A DNA stretch of 64,000 nucleotides from Lachnospiraceae bacterium (GCA_910574195.1 CAJTBF010000002.1:124001-188000), one strand, 5' to 3'; counted from the stretch's first letter, positions 33,413 through 43,293 are shown. Made by a program: numbers and translations. Notes: generated by a model not told the origin, from the letters alone.

Positions 33413-33618
33413 AATTTGTCCAGTGTTTGTCGGGAAACCGTTTCTGAAGCTTTTTGATTTTCAGCAGCAGCTTCTTTTAGTTCGGAACGAAGAACAGGAA
33501 CTTCTTTTGGAGCATCAATAGCAAGCTTTACCCAATCATTGCCCATATCTATGACAGTAAGAATAATATTATTATTTATGGAAAGGGATTGTCCCTTTTT
33601 GCGCTGCAGTATAAGCAT
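33397..33618 (-). CDS. csrA: Carbon storage regulator CsrA
   Basis: 73 residues: MLILQRKKGQSLSINNNIIL, then WVKLAIDAPKEVPVLRSEL, the five-strand dimer that binds GGA loops in mRNA. In flagellated Firmicutes it represses flagellin translation until FliW and flagellin levels change. The gene starts one base from the fliW stop. The C-terminus is longer than usual and ends in a Lys-rich LDKLLKKK. Confidence 0.95.
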   Translation of the reverse strand: MLILQRKKGQSLSINNNIILTVIDMGNDWVKLAIDAPKEVPVLRSELKEAAAENQKASETVSRQTLDKLLKKK

Positions 33619-33619
33619 A

Positions 33620-34063
33620 TTACAATTCCTCCTTCATGATATGTTCCAGTGAGTGACGGAATGTATATTCCTGCTGATCCAGGATAATCTGCTTCGCCCG
33701 ACGATTCAATGCATTGACGACAAGGGGTGCCTTTAAGTTCACAGTTGATTCGGAAAATGAATCCCGGATAACACCAATCACATAGAAAGAAATATCTTCT
33801 TCCGAATTTGCGCCTAATTCTTTGAGTTCCTGCGCGGAGAGTTTAGGAGTGTAATCCGGAAAAATGCCAAAGGGATTTAACAGAATAAAAGAAAGAGATT
33901 CTTCTTCAAGGCTCTGTAAAGAAATCATAGAATCGTCTCCTTCCTGGAAAGGAATCGGAAGATATTCTGTATAGGATTCAAATCCGATCAGGCCGTTGAT
34001 GATATGAATAGTCTCATCCTTTTCATAGGAAACAGGTCCGAAATATTTTGCGTGAATATTCAA
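33620..34063 (-). CDS. fliW: Flagellar assembly factor FliW
   Basis: 147 residues: FGPVSYEKDETIHIINGLIG at the N-terminus, LNPFGIFPDYTPKLSAQEL, and NLKAPLVVNALNRRAKQIIL. FliW binds CsrA non-competitively and also flagellin, closing the FliW-CsrA-flagellin switch. Adjacency to csrA is the standard arrangement. AGGAGG lies before its start. Confidence 0.95.
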   Translation of the reverse strand: MNIHAKYFGPVSYEKDETIHIINGLIGFESYTEYLPIPFQEGDDSMISLQSLEEESLSFILLNPFGIFPDYTPKLSAQELKELGANSEEDISFYVIGVIRDSFSESTVNLKAPLVVNALNRRAKQIILDQQEYTFRHSLEHIMKEEL

Positions 34064-34132
34064 TCTTGTATACCTCCTCTGGAAATAAATCGTAGGGTTA
34101 AAAAATCGTATAAGATGAAAGTAAGGGCTTTA

Positions 34133-34738
34133 CTAAGCCCTTACATCTAATGGTTCATAATTTGGATCCGCACTCGGCGGTACATAGATTGGTCCTCCAA
34201 TATACTCAATCAAAACATCAGGCTGCTGTGTAATTGACATTTCAATATTACCAGGTATAAATTCAAAATTGCCGTTTGCAACCTTCAGATCAAAGTTTAA
34301 TTTATCCATCTCGTAATTGATCGTCAAATTCGGAGCTTCATAGCTGATGTCTACCGGTGCAGATGGAGTAAAGCCAAGCTGAAATTCTCCCGTAGGTTGT
34401 GCAGTTCTCTGCTGCATAATCTGTCCGATTACATCTTCTCCGATGTCAGCTTTCAATAGAAGCTGGCCTTCCTGTGCAAGCTGTGCAGTTGCGCTATAAG
34501 CGGCTTCTTTTCCTTTTTGCGCAGTTTGTGCGACACTCCTTGTCGGAGTGGGACTGATAGAGTTTCTTGCTTCAGAACTATCCAGATGAAGCTTTACCGG
34601 ACGACTTTTGATAGACAATCCACCTTCATTACGACTGATTTCTAATTCGGCCTTGGAACGAGAATATTCCAGACGCGCATTATTAATTTTCAGTTCGTAT
34701 TGAATGGGAACTGTCGTAATTCTGATGAGTTGATTCAT
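34133..34738 (-). CDS. DUF6470 protein of the flagellar operon
   Basis: 201 residues, no signal or membrane helix. It opens MNQLIRITTVPIQYELKINN, ARLEYSRSKAELEISRNEGG and continues with beta-rich PVDISYEAPNLTINYEMDKL. This family (YviE in Bacillus) regularly sits between flgL and fliW but its function is not known; a role as an export or assembly helper is a guess. Confidence 0.8.
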   Translation of the reverse strand: MNQLIRITTVPIQYELKINNARLEYSRSKAELEISRNEGGLSIKSRPVKLHLDSSEARNSISPTPTRSVAQTAQKGKEAAYSATAQLAQEGQLLLKADIGEDVIGQIMQQRTAQPTGEFQLGFTPSAPVDISYEAPNLTINYEMDKLNFDLKVANGNFEFIPGNIEMSITQQPDVLIEYIGGPIYVPPSADPNYEPLDVRA

Positions 34739-34770
34739 ACAATTCTTCCTCCCTTCTTTTTTCTATTTTT

Positions 34771-35793
34771 TTAACTCATAAAATCAATAAACGAAGGTGT
34801 CAGAATGTTATTTCCCACTTTTAATGCGGCGTTATAAGCATACTGAGCCCACGAAAAGTCCATAATTGCTTCTGCCATATCAGCATTTACAACGTTATCA
34901 ACCTGTGTGGAAAGATTGATTTTGTTTGTTTCCAGTCTTTCTTTCGTGGTTGTTAAAAATTCGGTCTGTGTTCCCAATGTTGTAACTTTTTCAAGAACAT
35001 TGTCACGTCCCGCTTCAAATTTGTTTAATAATTGTTCGTAACGATCATAATCAAAATCAGGTTTTTCCAATTCATCTGCAATCAGTCCGGCCAGAAGAAC
35101 CATATTTTTAGGATCTCCGTCGTCATCCAGTCCATACCCGATTACATTAATACCGGGAAGACTGGTATTGAAAGCGCTGGACGGATCCACATCCCCGTTG
35201 CTCTCAAAATCCAGTCCGAATCCAAGATCCACAAAAAGCGTATCTTTTGACAAACTGTCCAACGCAGCATTGGGATTTTGATCAGTCCCCTGGTTGACAT
35301 CGACACCACGGTATGTCAAAGTCTGGGTTCCGTCCGGATTATTGGTCAGCTTAAAAGGAGAGTTATGTCCGTCGCTGCCGGAAAAAACATATTTCCCTTC
35401 ATAGCTTGCATTCAGACTCAACAGAAGACTTTCCTGCGCGCCCCGCCATGCGTCGGCGTACGTATCTCTGGTGGCCTGCGACCCGTTTGTCGCGTTCAGC
35501 GCTTCCAGACCATACTTTTTACTTAAATCTTTTGCAATCGTGCTGATCTGCATGGCAGCGTCTTCCTGTGAATTCTGAAAAGCCTGCACGTCGTCCACGA
35601 TATTGAGATAATCTTCATTCCGCGCATATTTCCGTTCCAGCACGGCGGCGCGTAAAGCGGAAGACGGATCTTGTGCCGTGGCAGTAAATTTCCTTTGTGT
35701 CATTACCTTATTTCTTGCAAGATCCAGATTGGACAATGCGGTTCCAAGATTGGATTTGTAATTTCTTAAAATAGCGTTCGTTGTAATTCTCAT
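34771..35793 (-). CDS. flgL: Flagellar hook-filament junction protein FlgL
   Basis: 340 residues with flagellin-like coiled-coil ends: MRITTNAILRNYKSNLGTAL at the N-terminus and MAEAIMDFSWAQYAYNAALK with LTPSFIDFM at the C-terminus. The central 200 residues form the variable domain (YEGKYVFSGSDGHNSPFKLT). It caps the hook side of the filament after FlgK. It follows flgK by 13 bases. Confidence 0.92.
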   Translation of the reverse strand: MRITTNAILRNYKSNLGTALSNLDLARNKVMTQRKFTATAQDPSSALRAAVLERKYARNEDYLNIVDDVQAFQNSQEDAAMQISTIAKDLSKKYGLEALNATNGSQATRDTYADAWRGAQESLLLSLNASYEGKYVFSGSDGHNSPFKLTNNPDGTQTLTYRGVDVNQGTDQNPNAALDSLSKDTLFVDLGFGLDFESNGDVDPSSAFNTSLPGINVIGYGLDDDGDPKNMVLLAGLIADELEKPDFDYDRYEQLLNKFEAGRDNVLEKVTTLGTQTEFLTTTKERLETNKINLSTQVDNVVNADMAEAIMDFSWAQYAYNAALKVGNNILTPSFIDFMS

Positions 35794-35806
35794 ATACGGC
35801 CTCCTA

Positions 35807-37357
35807 TTACCTTCCGACTACGCCGGTTCTGTTAATCAGTACGTCAAGTGCCTCGTCCAGAGTGGTCATCAATCTGGCAGCGGCGGAATAAGACTGGTTA
35901 TAATGTAGTAAATTCATCCCCTCTTCATCTAGCTGTACACCGGAAACCCCGTCTCTGGAATTGGAAGTCTGATTCAAAACAGAAATCTGATTTGTCAGCA
36001 AAGTTGTTTCCGACTTTGTATCAATTCCGAGAGTATTTTCAATATTGGCAAAACAATCATGGAAACTTCCGGTGAAGAACTGTACGTTATTGGGCCCGGC
36101 CTTGAATACATGGCTGCTTTCCAGAAGTTTTATCATGTTCAAAACATTCTCGTCGGCAGTGGAACCGGGATTGGTGTCAGAACCTACCAGTTTATTGGAA
36201 ATTGTGATTCCATAAGTGCCGTCCGTCCAGCCCGCCGCGATCTTAATATTCGTGGCGGAGAAAGGTTTTGTATTATCCAGTTTTTCAAACAAAGGTCTGG
36301 CTTCGGTCACATTACCGGCAGCATCTTTTACGTTATTGGCATCGTTGAAAACTTCTGCAAACTTGGCCACAAGCGAATCCAATGCTTTTTCATAATATCC
36401 GAGTCCTTTGAAATCGGTACCGTCAAAGTCTCCGGACTTATTGAGAAGATCCAGAGTTCCTTTTAAAGTACCGGAACCCAGTACATCCGTCACATTTACA
36501 GAATTGCCGTCTGCATCCTGCATGGTCAAAGTTACAGGATCTTCATTGATACGAGCGTGGAATTTTGCATAGCTGTCATCGTAAATAAGTGAATATTTAC
36601 TGCCGGTGGTATCCACAAAACTGACATCCAGAACTTCTACATATTGCTCCGGACCGATAGGCTCATCCCGGTATTTCACGGTGATTGGAAGATAACTTCC
36701 CAGTTCGTCCAGCAGACTGTTCCTCTGATCCTGCAGCTCTAAGGCCGGATTACCAAGAACCTGACTGTTTTTGATAGTTGTATTGAGTTCCGCAATGTTC
36801 TGTAAAATCAAATTCAGGTCTGCAATATCCGTATCCCGGAAACCTCGTTGCATATCTTCCCGTACATCGCCCAGACGATTGGCATTGTCCCGGAACAGAT
36901 TCAGAAGAATCTGCATATTGGAACGTACCATTGTATCATTCTCTTTATTGCCGGCCTGTGTGGAAAGCGTATTCAAAGAACTGGTCAATGAAATAAAAGC
37001 GGCCCGGACACCCTGCATGGTAGCTTCGTCAAATATGGGGGCCAATTGTTCAAAACCGGCGGCATGTGCGTCGGTGGTTCCCAGTTTGCCGATCTGAGAA
37101 CGATACTGGGCATCCAGAAACGGATCCCGTAGTTGGGAAACTCCGGTCATTTCCACACCAAAACCAACCTTAATCACAGAATCCGCATTATAAAAATCAC
37201 CTTTCTGTGTATTCAGGCTGGCAATATCGAGACGTTGTCTGGTATATCCCGGGGTATTGATATTGGCAATATTCTGACCGGTAACATCAAGTGCGCGCTG
37301 GCTGGCAGCCATACCAAGCTGCGCAGTCGTGAAACCGGCGAATGTAGATCGTATCAT
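35807..37357 (-). CDS. flgK: Flagellar hook-associated protein FlgK
   Basis: 516 residues. Start FAGFTTAQLGMAASQRALDV followed by TGQNIANINTPGYTRQRLD, the FlgK/flagellar-rod signature, and a C-terminal LLHYNQSYSAAARLMTTLDE then ALDVLINRTGVVGR. The middle is the D2 domain. First of the two junction proteins, secreted through the flagellar export apparatus. Confidence 0.95.
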   Translation of the reverse strand: MIRSTFAGFTTAQLGMAASQRALDVTGQNIANINTPGYTRQRLDIASLNTQKGDFYNADSVIKVGFGVEMTGVSQLRDPFLDAQYRSQIGKLGTTDAHAAGFEQLAPIFDEATMQGVRAAFISLTSSLNTLSTQAGNKENDTMVRSNMQILLNLFRDNANRLGDVREDMQRGFRDTDIADLNLILQNIAELNTTIKNSQVLGNPALELQDQRNSLLDELGSYLPITVKYRDEPIGPEQYVEVLDVSFVDTTGSKYSLIYDDSYAKFHARINEDPVTLTMQDADGNSVNVTDVLGSGTLKGTLDLLNKSGDFDGTDFKGLGYYEKALDSLVAKFAEVFNDANNVKDAAGNVTEARPLFEKLDNTKPFSATNIKIAAGWTDGTYGITISNKLVGSDTNPGSTADENVLNMIKLLESSHVFKAGPNNVQFFTGSFHDCFANIENTLGIDTKSETTLLTNQISVLNQTSNSRDGVSGVQLDEEGMNLLHYNQSYSAAARLMTTLDEALDVLINRTGVVGR

Positions 37358-37378
37358 AAATATCCTCCTCCAAATCTG

Positions 37379-37855
37379 TTATACTTTTCGACTTGTAAAA
37401 TGCTTCTTATTGTCGGGAGCGTTCCTTTTTCCCGATGCAGAATAAGTGTCCCTGCCGGTATGATCAGTGGCAAGTGAAGACTGTATGACATGAAGATTTA
37501 CTTCAATGCTGTCTCTTGCACTCTCATTTAAAGATTGCAACGTCTGAACTTGCTGGGAGAGCTGTTCAAATAAAGGTCGAAGAATAGAGGCGGTCTCTTC
37601 CGGAATTTCTTCCAAAATCTGTCGAAATCGATAATTCTCCATACCAAGTTCTGTTTGTTCTTTTTCCCGTTTCTGCTCCAAACCGCGTAGACGCAACACC
37701 GCTGCCTGTTCCTTATGCATACATTCTTCTACAAATGTTACACGGTTTTTTACCGCAGCGTCCAGTTTTTCCTGTTCGATGGGAATCAACTCATCAAAAA
37801 GTGTAATAAACTCTTTTATAATCTTCGCAAATTCAGAAAAATCACTTTTTATCAT
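37379..37855 (-). CDS. flgN: FlgN-family export chaperone
   Basis: About 158 residues, almost entirely helical: FAKIIKEFITLFDELIPIEQ, EKLDAAVKNRVTFVEECMHK, then LEEIPEETASILRPLFEQLS. FlgN binds the C-termini of FlgK and FlgL before export. I start at ATG 37855, seven bases from AGGAGG; the frame continues upstream to 37927 without family match. It lies between flgM and flgK as usual. Confidence 0.85.
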   Translation of the reverse strand: MIKSDFSEFAKIIKEFITLFDELIPIEQEKLDAAVKNRVTFVEECMHKEQAAVLRLRGLEQKREKEQTELGMENYRFRQILEEIPEETASILRPLFEQLSQQVQTLQSLNESARDSIEVNLHVIQSSLATDHTGRDTYSASGKRNAPDNKKHFTSRKV

Positions 37856-37865
37856 GCACATCCTC

Positions 37866-38165
37866 CTATACAAGAAGAATCCGGGACGCAATTGCCTGTG
37901 CATCAATCTGATACGTATGCTCTGCAATCTGGTTCTTCAGATTCTGTATTTTCTCAGGGGATGCAGTGTTCGCAGCTTCCGAAGATAACTGCCGAGAAAC
38001 AGATTCAGCAAAAGTATGTTCTTCGATCTGTCTGCGATCGGATTGTATGATCAATGCGTCAAAGCTGTGTCCATCAGTCTGTGTTGCGGAAGGAGCGTAA
38101 TTTTCTTTCGTATGAATCCGTAAATCGGGATAGTTTTTGATAAGATTATTGGTTGTTATTTTCAT
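37866..38165 (-). CDS. flgM: Anti-sigma-28 factor FlgM
   Basis: 99 residues: short disordered N-terminal half and C-terminal helices (QIEEHTFAESVSRQLSSEAA, IQNLKNQIAEHTYQIDAQAI, ASRIL) that bind SigD/FliA. It is first in the flgM-flgN-flgK-flgL-DUF6470-fliW-csrA operon. AAGGAG precedes the ATG and a sigma-28-like -10 element lies upstream. Confidence 0.85.
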   Translation of the reverse strand: MKITTNNLIKNYPDLRIHTKENYAPSATQTDGHSFDALIIQSDRRQIEEHTFAESVSRQLSSEAANTASPEKIQNLKNQIAEHTYQIDAQAIASRILLV

Positions 38166-38232
38166 ACTAAACTCCTTTTTTCTTATATATAGTAAATGGA
38201 AATTACTACCTTGCTTACTGGTTATATTTTGA

Positions 38233-38257
38233 TTATCGGCATTTTTCTAAGAATCAT
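38233..38257 (-). promoter_or_regulatory. Probable sigma-28 (SigD) promoter of flgM operon
   Basis: On the minus strand GCCGATAA (complement of 38233-38240) is a perfect sigma-28 -10 element. The -35 position 15 bases upstream reads TTAT rather than TAAA, so the match is partial. Confidence 0.5.
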
Positions 38258-38392
38258 AACTAAAAATCGGAACCTATGACGAAAAAAATCGTATCACTTG
38301 CAAGTATAAGAAAAAACAACAAAAAAGCTTCTTCTGTTTTTGAAAGATGTAAGGTATGTAAAAACAAAAGAAACTTTTTATATTACTCTATA

Positions 38393-39511
38393 TTATTTTT
38401 TCAGATGATTCATCAGGACGGAAGCAATATTTTCACAGGAAGCCTGTGTACATACGGCGCCAATATTATAGGCAACCATAGGCATTCCATACACAACACA
38501 GGATTCTTTGTCCTGTCCGATGGTGAATGCACCATTCTGCCGCATCTTGAGCAGTCCGTCTGCACCGTCGCGTCCCATACCGGTCATAATAATTCCTACT
38601 TTGTTAATTGCCACATTTTTGGCAATCGAGGTAAACAATACATCCACGGATGGACAATGACCGCTTACTTTTGCGCCGGTCCTGCACTGTACCGAATAAT
38701 TTCGTCCGGAACGTGTAACTTCCATCTGTTTGGCGCCCGGGGCGATTAGAACAAGACCGGGACGGATAACGTCCCCGTTTCTTGCCTCTTTCACTTCCAG
38801 ACTGCAGATCCTGTTTAAACGTTGTGCATACATCTCGGTAAAACCTTCCGGCATATGCTGCGTAACAACGATTCCCGGCATATTGGCAGGAAGTCTTTTC
38901 AAAACTTCCAGGGTTGCTTCCGTGCCGCCGGTGGAAGCGCCGATTCCAATAATGGTAGAATCCAGTACATTACGTGAGAGAGGAGGGAAAGGCATAGGCC
39001 GGGCTTTTCCCTGACTGGCCGTGGATGGGTGTTGCGGTTTTGCGGTGGCAGCGGTAACGCCTGGAGTCGTCGCAGAGGCAGTACCGGCATACTGTTTGCT
39101 GATTCGTACTTTAGCCTTGGAAGCAGCGCGCACTTTTAGAGTAAGAGAGGAAAAGAATACTTCGTTGGAATTAGATATACTCATATCCGGTTTACGCACA
39201 AAGTCAACGGCGCCTGCGGATAGAGCGTCAAAAACACTCAGATTCAAAGAAGAAACTAATACGACGGGAATCGGATTCGTTGGAAGAAGCTGTTTCAAAA
39301 AGTCGATTCCACTCAATCCCGGCATCTCTACATCCAATGTAAGAACGTCCGGCTTTAATAACGGAATTTTTTGTCTTGCGTCGTAGGCGTTGATGGCGTA
39401 ACCGACTATTTCGATATCAGACTGCGAGGAAAGATGCTGCATGATCATTTGCCGAAATAGAGAAGAATCGTCAACAACCAGCACTCGAATTGCGTTATTC
39501 ATGGAAATCAT
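38393..39511 (-). CDS. cheB: Chemotaxis methylesterase CheB
   Basis: 372 residues: receiver domain (VLVVDDSSLFRQMIMQ, phosphorylated Asp in PDVLTLDVEMPG, VVLVSSLNLS), an Ala/Thr/Pro linker, and the methylesterase domain with catalytic triad Ser in GIGASTGGTEA, His in VVTQHMPEGFTEM and Asp in GMGRDGADGLLK. It demethylates receptors such as the one at 28-30 kb. It is separated from cheR by 186 bases with a hairpin, so it may have its own promoter. Confidence 0.95.
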   Translation of the reverse strand: MISMNNAIRVLVVDDSSLFRQMIMQHLSSQSDIEIVGYAINAYDARQKIPLLKPDVLTLDVEMPGLSGIDFLKQLLPTNPIPVVLVSSLNLSVFDALSAGAVDFVRKPDMSISNSNEVFFSSLTLKVRAASKAKVRISKQYAGTASATTPGVTAATAKPQHPSTASQGKARPMPFPPLSRNVLDSTIIGIGASTGGTEATLEVLKRLPANMPGIVVTQHMPEGFTEMYAQRLNRICSLEVKEARNGDVIRPGLVLIAPGAKQMEVTRSGRNYSVQCRTGAKVSGHCPSVDVLFTSIAKNVAINKVGIIMTGMGRDGADGLLKMRQNGAFTIGQDKESCVVYGMPMVAYNIGAVCTQASCENIASVLMNHLKK

Positions 39512-39597
39512 CCTTTCTTAGATAAAATAGTTATGGAACATGGATCCGCGGGGAGTGAACAGTAATGACAAATAAACCGTCGTATCCCTAATCGGGG

Positions 39598-39631
39598 CAA
39601 AAGCCGCTTCTGAATGAATCAAAAGCAGCTT
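39598..39631 (-). terminator. Hairpin downstream of cheR
   Basis: On the minus strand AAGCTGCTTTTGA pairs with TCAGAAGCGGCTT, followed by a short T run. It may partially terminate the cheA-cheW-cheR transcript before cheB. Confidence 0.5.
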
Positions 39632-39697
39632 GTTATCCGATACATATCAAATTTAGAAAATTATACTCTCCCAAAAATATAACAAGGCGAAATTCTT

Positions 39698-40510
39698 TTA
39701 AATTTTCCGGTAAGTAGCAGGTTTTAGATACTTGTAAGGCGTGGTCGCTTTATTCAGACCTTCAGAATGTCCGATTAACAAATAGCCACCGTCATTTGTT
39801 GCATTATAAAAACGATGGACAAGAGCATCCTTTGTCTGCTGATCAAAATAAATCATAACATTCCTACAAAAAATAACATCAAACTTTAATCGGAACTTGA
39901 TGGGATCCATCAGATTGAATGTCCGGAAAATGACGTTATTGCGAATCTCAGGCGTAACAGTATAAAGTCCGGGTTCTCCCGCTGATTTAAAGTATTTTTT
40001 CTTCCACTGTGGAGATACCTCTTTGAGAGATTCTTCTTCGTAGACAGCATTTGCCGCCGCACGCAGTGCGTTTTGCGAAATATCGGTGGCCAATACCCGT
40101 GTATCCCATTGGGCGGCTTTCATGCCGAAATAATCTTTCAGAATCATAGAGATGGTATAAGGTTCTTCTCCTGAGGAACAACCTGCACTCCAGATACTGA
40201 GAACCTTATCCTTCTTTTTTTCCTCCAGATAAGGGAGAATGGTATCCTGAAAAAGTTCAAAATGTGCGCCTTCTCTCATGAAAAAAGTATAATTTGTTGT
40301 AAGTTTATTCAGCATCAGTTCCAGATCTTCCGGTTTTTTATACTTAATCAGGTAATCAATGTATTCCTGAAAAGAATTAAAACCCAGAGATATAATCGTG
40401 TTCGAAAGTCTGCCGGAGATCAACTGCCGCTTTTTGCTGAGATCAATCCCGTAATTCTGATGGATAAATGTTACGAGACGTTGAAAATCTTTATCATTGA
40501 TTGTTAGCAT
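39698..40510 (-). CDS. cheR: Chemotaxis methyltransferase CheR
   Basis: 270 residues: helical N-terminal domain (FQRLVTFIHQNYGIDLSKKR) and SAM-binding domain with VLSIWSAGCSSGEEPYTISM, VLATDISQNALRAA, DVIFCRNVMIYFD and LLIGHSEGL. It methylates receptor glutamates, opposing CheB. It follows cheW by 20 bases. Confidence 0.95.
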   Translation of the reverse strand: MLTINDKDFQRLVTFIHQNYGIDLSKKRQLISGRLSNTIISLGFNSFQEYIDYLIKYKKPEDLELMLNKLTTNYTFFMREGAHFELFQDTILPYLEEKKKDKVLSIWSAGCSSGEEPYTISMILKDYFGMKAAQWDTRVLATDISQNALRAAANAVYEEESLKEVSPQWKKKYFKSAGEPGLYTVTPEIRNNVIFRTFNLMDPIKFRLKFDVIFCRNVMIYFDQQTKDALVHRFYNATNDGGYLLIGHSEGLNKATTPYKYLKPATYRKI

Positions 40511-40530
40511 ATAATTGGAGCTCCTTTTGC

Positions 40531-41010
40531 TTAATAAGTCTGAACAAGTTGTTCGCAGTCAAGGAAAAGAATAACAGAACGGTTGGCGGTGGAAACCATT
40601 CCACTGATTAATTCCTGTTGATTCTCGACCGGGACCGGAGAGATTTTTGTCTGATCAATATCCATGACCTGCTGTACTGCATCGACGATGATACCGATTG
40701 GAAGGGAATTGATATCCAAAACGATGACACAGGTAGTACTCGTATAGTCAATGGGAGTTTTTCCTATTCTCAGACGAATATCAATGATCGGAATAATCTG
40801 TCCACGCAGACTGATGATACCTTTTACATAATCTGGAACAAGAGGCAGCATAGTAATGGCATGATCTGTAATAATTTCGATGACATAATTTGTACTGACT
40901 CCGATGTTGAGTCCATCACAGCTAAAAGTTAAAAAACGTTCTGTAGAGACAGGAGCATTTCCCTCCATGACCTGAGTTTCTTCCAGGGTATTTATTGTAT
41001 CTGCTGACAT
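40531..41010 (-). CDS. cheW: Chemotaxis coupling protein CheW
   Basis: 159 residues of a single CheW SH3-like domain: FLTFSCDGLNIGVSTNYVIE, ITMLPLVPDYVKGIISLRGQ, IIPIIDIRLRIG. It links CheA to receptors. A short N-terminal extension precedes the domain. Confidence 0.95.
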   Translation of the reverse strand: MSADTINTLEETQVMEGNAPVSTERFLTFSCDGLNIGVSTNYVIEIITDHAITMLPLVPDYVKGIISLRGQIIPIIDIRLRIGKTPIDYTSTTCVIVLDINSLPIGIIVDAVQQVMDIDQTKISPVPVENQQELISGMVSTANRSVILFLDCEQLVQTY

Positions 41011-41045
41011 AATAAGTCCTCCTATTGTTTATTTAATGTGAAAAT

Positions 41046-43187
41046 TTAATAATTAAGGGATGCCGCCGTATATAATTTACTGATATCCAGAATAATACTG
41101 ATGCTACCGTCGCCAAGAAGCGTACAGCCAGCCATCCCCAGTTTCTGGATGTTGAAATTATTGACAAATGCAGGAAGAGGTTTCACTACGACCTGTTGTT
41201 CTCCAAGCAGCTCATCTACAAACAAACAGTAGGACTTATCGGCAGTTTCTACCCAAATTAAAATACCGTCTTCGATATTGGTGATCTCGGTTTCAATGTT
41301 ATATAACTGATGCAATCGAATGACAGGATAAAATTCATCCAGACATTTTACAATTTCATTCCCACTTGCATCCAAAATGATGTCTTCTTTTTTTGTTTTC
41401 AGAGACTGGCGAATGTTTGCAATCGGAATTGTGAACATGGATTTTCCAACGGAAATTTCCATACCGTCTGTAATAGCCATAGTAAGAGGAATCTTCAGAG
41501 TGGTACAACTTCCCTTGCCAACTTCACTTGTAATGGAAATGGTGCCGCCTACTGCTTCCACATTCTTTTTCACCACATCCATGCCGACGCCACGTCCAGA
41601 AAATTCGGTAACCTCTTCGTTTGTGGAAAAACCGGGCAGCATAAGGAGAGATAAAATCTCTTTTTTGGAATATTCACTGGCAGGTTTTGTAAGAATGCCA
41701 TTACGCTCTGCCTTTGCCAGGATTTTATCGGTATCCATTCCCTGTCCGTCGTCCTCAATGGTGATGATGACTTCACTTCCGGTATGGGTTGCAGACAAAA
41801 TAATTTCTGCCTGTGGATCTTTGCCGGCAGCAATACGATCTTCTACATTCGATTCCACGCCATGATCCATCGAATTACGAACAATATGCATAATCGGATC
41901 TCCGATGCTATCTACGATCGTTTTATCAACTTCTGTATTTTCCCCGATAATGGTAAGGCGCACATCTTTATTTAACTTTTTCTTCATATCCCGGACGATT
42001 CGGTTCATCTTCTGGAAAGTACCGGATACGGGAACCATGCGAAGTGACATGGCAATGTCCTGGAGATCGTCTGTCAGTTTTCGCAATTGACGGGCCGATT
42101 TCATGAAGTTGTCCAGTTTTAGATTCTGCAGGTCAGGAGAGGAAGTTACCATGGATTCTGTAATAACGATCTCTCCGACGATTGCAACCAGGCTGTCTAA
42201 CTTGGAAAGATTTACACTGATCAGACTTTGCTTTACAGGCGCGTTGTTGTGCGGAGCAGAAGCCTGCGGGGTCTTTTGCGCTGCCGGGGAAGGAGTGGAA
42301 GCAGCCGGAGCCTCTCCGGAGGCTGCCGGAACTTCTTTCTTTTCCACGGATGCTTCTGAAACAGCCGGAGGTGCAGAAGTGGCAACAGCCTGCTTTACAG
42401 CAGCATTTTCAATTACTTCGTAAGTCTCGATACTGTTCTGCTCTTTGATAATCGGAAGGGCTTTGTCGACGTCCTCGTGGGAGGAAAGTGCAAGAAAGAA
42501 ACCGTTGTCAATAATGGATTCCGCAGTGTCACTGTTCGTCTCCACATCTTCCGGATAAAATTCAAAGGAAAGATCAATCTCCCGGAGTGCAGTGATGGTC
42601 ATGAATGCGCGCAGGTTTTCCATACCGGAACCCTGCTCAAAATGAATTTTGATGAAGTAGGGCATATCACTGTCCGGACATCCGGCAAGTTCCTGATTGA
42701 TGACGGCAATGGCATCCGCATCTGCCGGCTTGAACTCTTCGGAAGCGTCTGTTTCCTTGGTAGAATCAACGGAATCGCCGCCTTTTGGAGAACTGATTTT
42801 TTCCAAAAAACTATTAATATTTGCTATGATCTGGTCGATATTAGTGCTAAGGGGCTCGTCGTTTTCGATTTTTTCAACTTCTCCGCGAAGAGCATCCGTA
42901 GACTGGAACATCAGATTGAACAAATCATTCTTGTGTGATTCATCCAGCGAATCCATTCCGTTCTCGCGGATATAGAAGAACAAATCCTCTATATGGTGCG
43001 CGATTTCCATCAGAGTGGAGAATTCCATCATGGCAGACGAGCCTTTAATAGTGTGCATAATCCGGAAAATTTCATTGACGTCATTCGTTGAAAAAACGCC
43101 GTTCTTTTCTGCTTCTATTAAAAGTTCATCTAATTGTTCCATGAGAGTGTTGGTTTCATAAAGATACATTTCAAGCATGTTATCCAT
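41046..43187 (-). CDS. cheA: Chemotaxis histidine kinase CheA
   Basis: 713 residues in the standard order: Hpt domain with phosphorylated His45 (FRIMHTIKGSSAMMEF), P2 region and an Ala/Pro-rich linker (about 270-320), dimerisation domain, kinase domain with N box IMHIVRNSMDHGVES and G box IEDDGQGMD, and a C-terminal CheW-like regulatory domain. It starts the cheA-cheW-cheR(-cheB) unit and is divergent from the FliK-like gene. Confidence 0.95.
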   Translation of the reverse strand: MDNMLEMYLYETNTLMEQLDELLIEAEKNGVFSTNDVNEIFRIMHTIKGSSAMMEFSTLMEIAHHIEDLFFYIRENGMDSLDESHKNDLFNLMFQSTDALRGEVEKIENDEPLSTNIDQIIANINSFLEKISSPKGGDSVDSTKETDASEEFKPADADAIAVINQELAGCPDSDMPYFIKIHFEQGSGMENLRAFMTITALREIDLSFEFYPEDVETNSDTAESIIDNGFFLALSSHEDVDKALPIIKEQNSIETYEVIENAAVKQAVATSAPPAVSEASVEKKEVPAASGEAPAASTPSPAAQKTPQASAPHNNAPVKQSLISVNLSKLDSLVAIVGEIVITESMVTSSPDLQNLKLDNFMKSARQLRKLTDDLQDIAMSLRMVPVSGTFQKMNRIVRDMKKKLNKDVRLTIIGENTEVDKTIVDSIGDPIMHIVRNSMDHGVESNVEDRIAAGKDPQAEIILSATHTGSEVIITIEDDGQGMDTDKILAKAERNGILTKPASEYSKKEILSLLMLPGFSTNEEVTEFSGRGVGMDVVKKNVEAVGGTISITSEVGKGSCTTLKIPLTMAITDGMEISVGKSMFTIPIANIRQSLKTKKEDIILDASGNEIVKCLDEFYPVIRLHQLYNIETEITNIEDGILIWVETADKSYCLFVDELLGEQQVVVKPLPAFVNNFNIQKLGMAGCTLLGDGSISIILDISKLYTAASLNY

Positions 43188-43229
43188 AATTTATACCGCC
43201 TTATCTAATTAATAGTATTATATTTGTAT

Positions 43230-43255
43230 ATATCGACAAGGTATAGAAAAAGAAT
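43230..43255 (-). promoter_or_regulatory. Possible sigma-28 promoter of cheA
   Basis: On the minus strand GTCGATAT (complement of 43230-43237) is one base from the sigma-28 -10 consensus, about 45 bases before the cheA start; the -35 is weak. Confidence 0.35.
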
Positions 43256-43293
43256 AAGAGAAATTTCAAGTAAATTAAAGAGCAGGTGAAAAA

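Noticed and set aside
39512-39697. Cyclic-di-GMP riboswitch before cheB
   Set aside because: The gap is structured only by the hairpin at 39598-39631; no conserved GEMM-type core was found.
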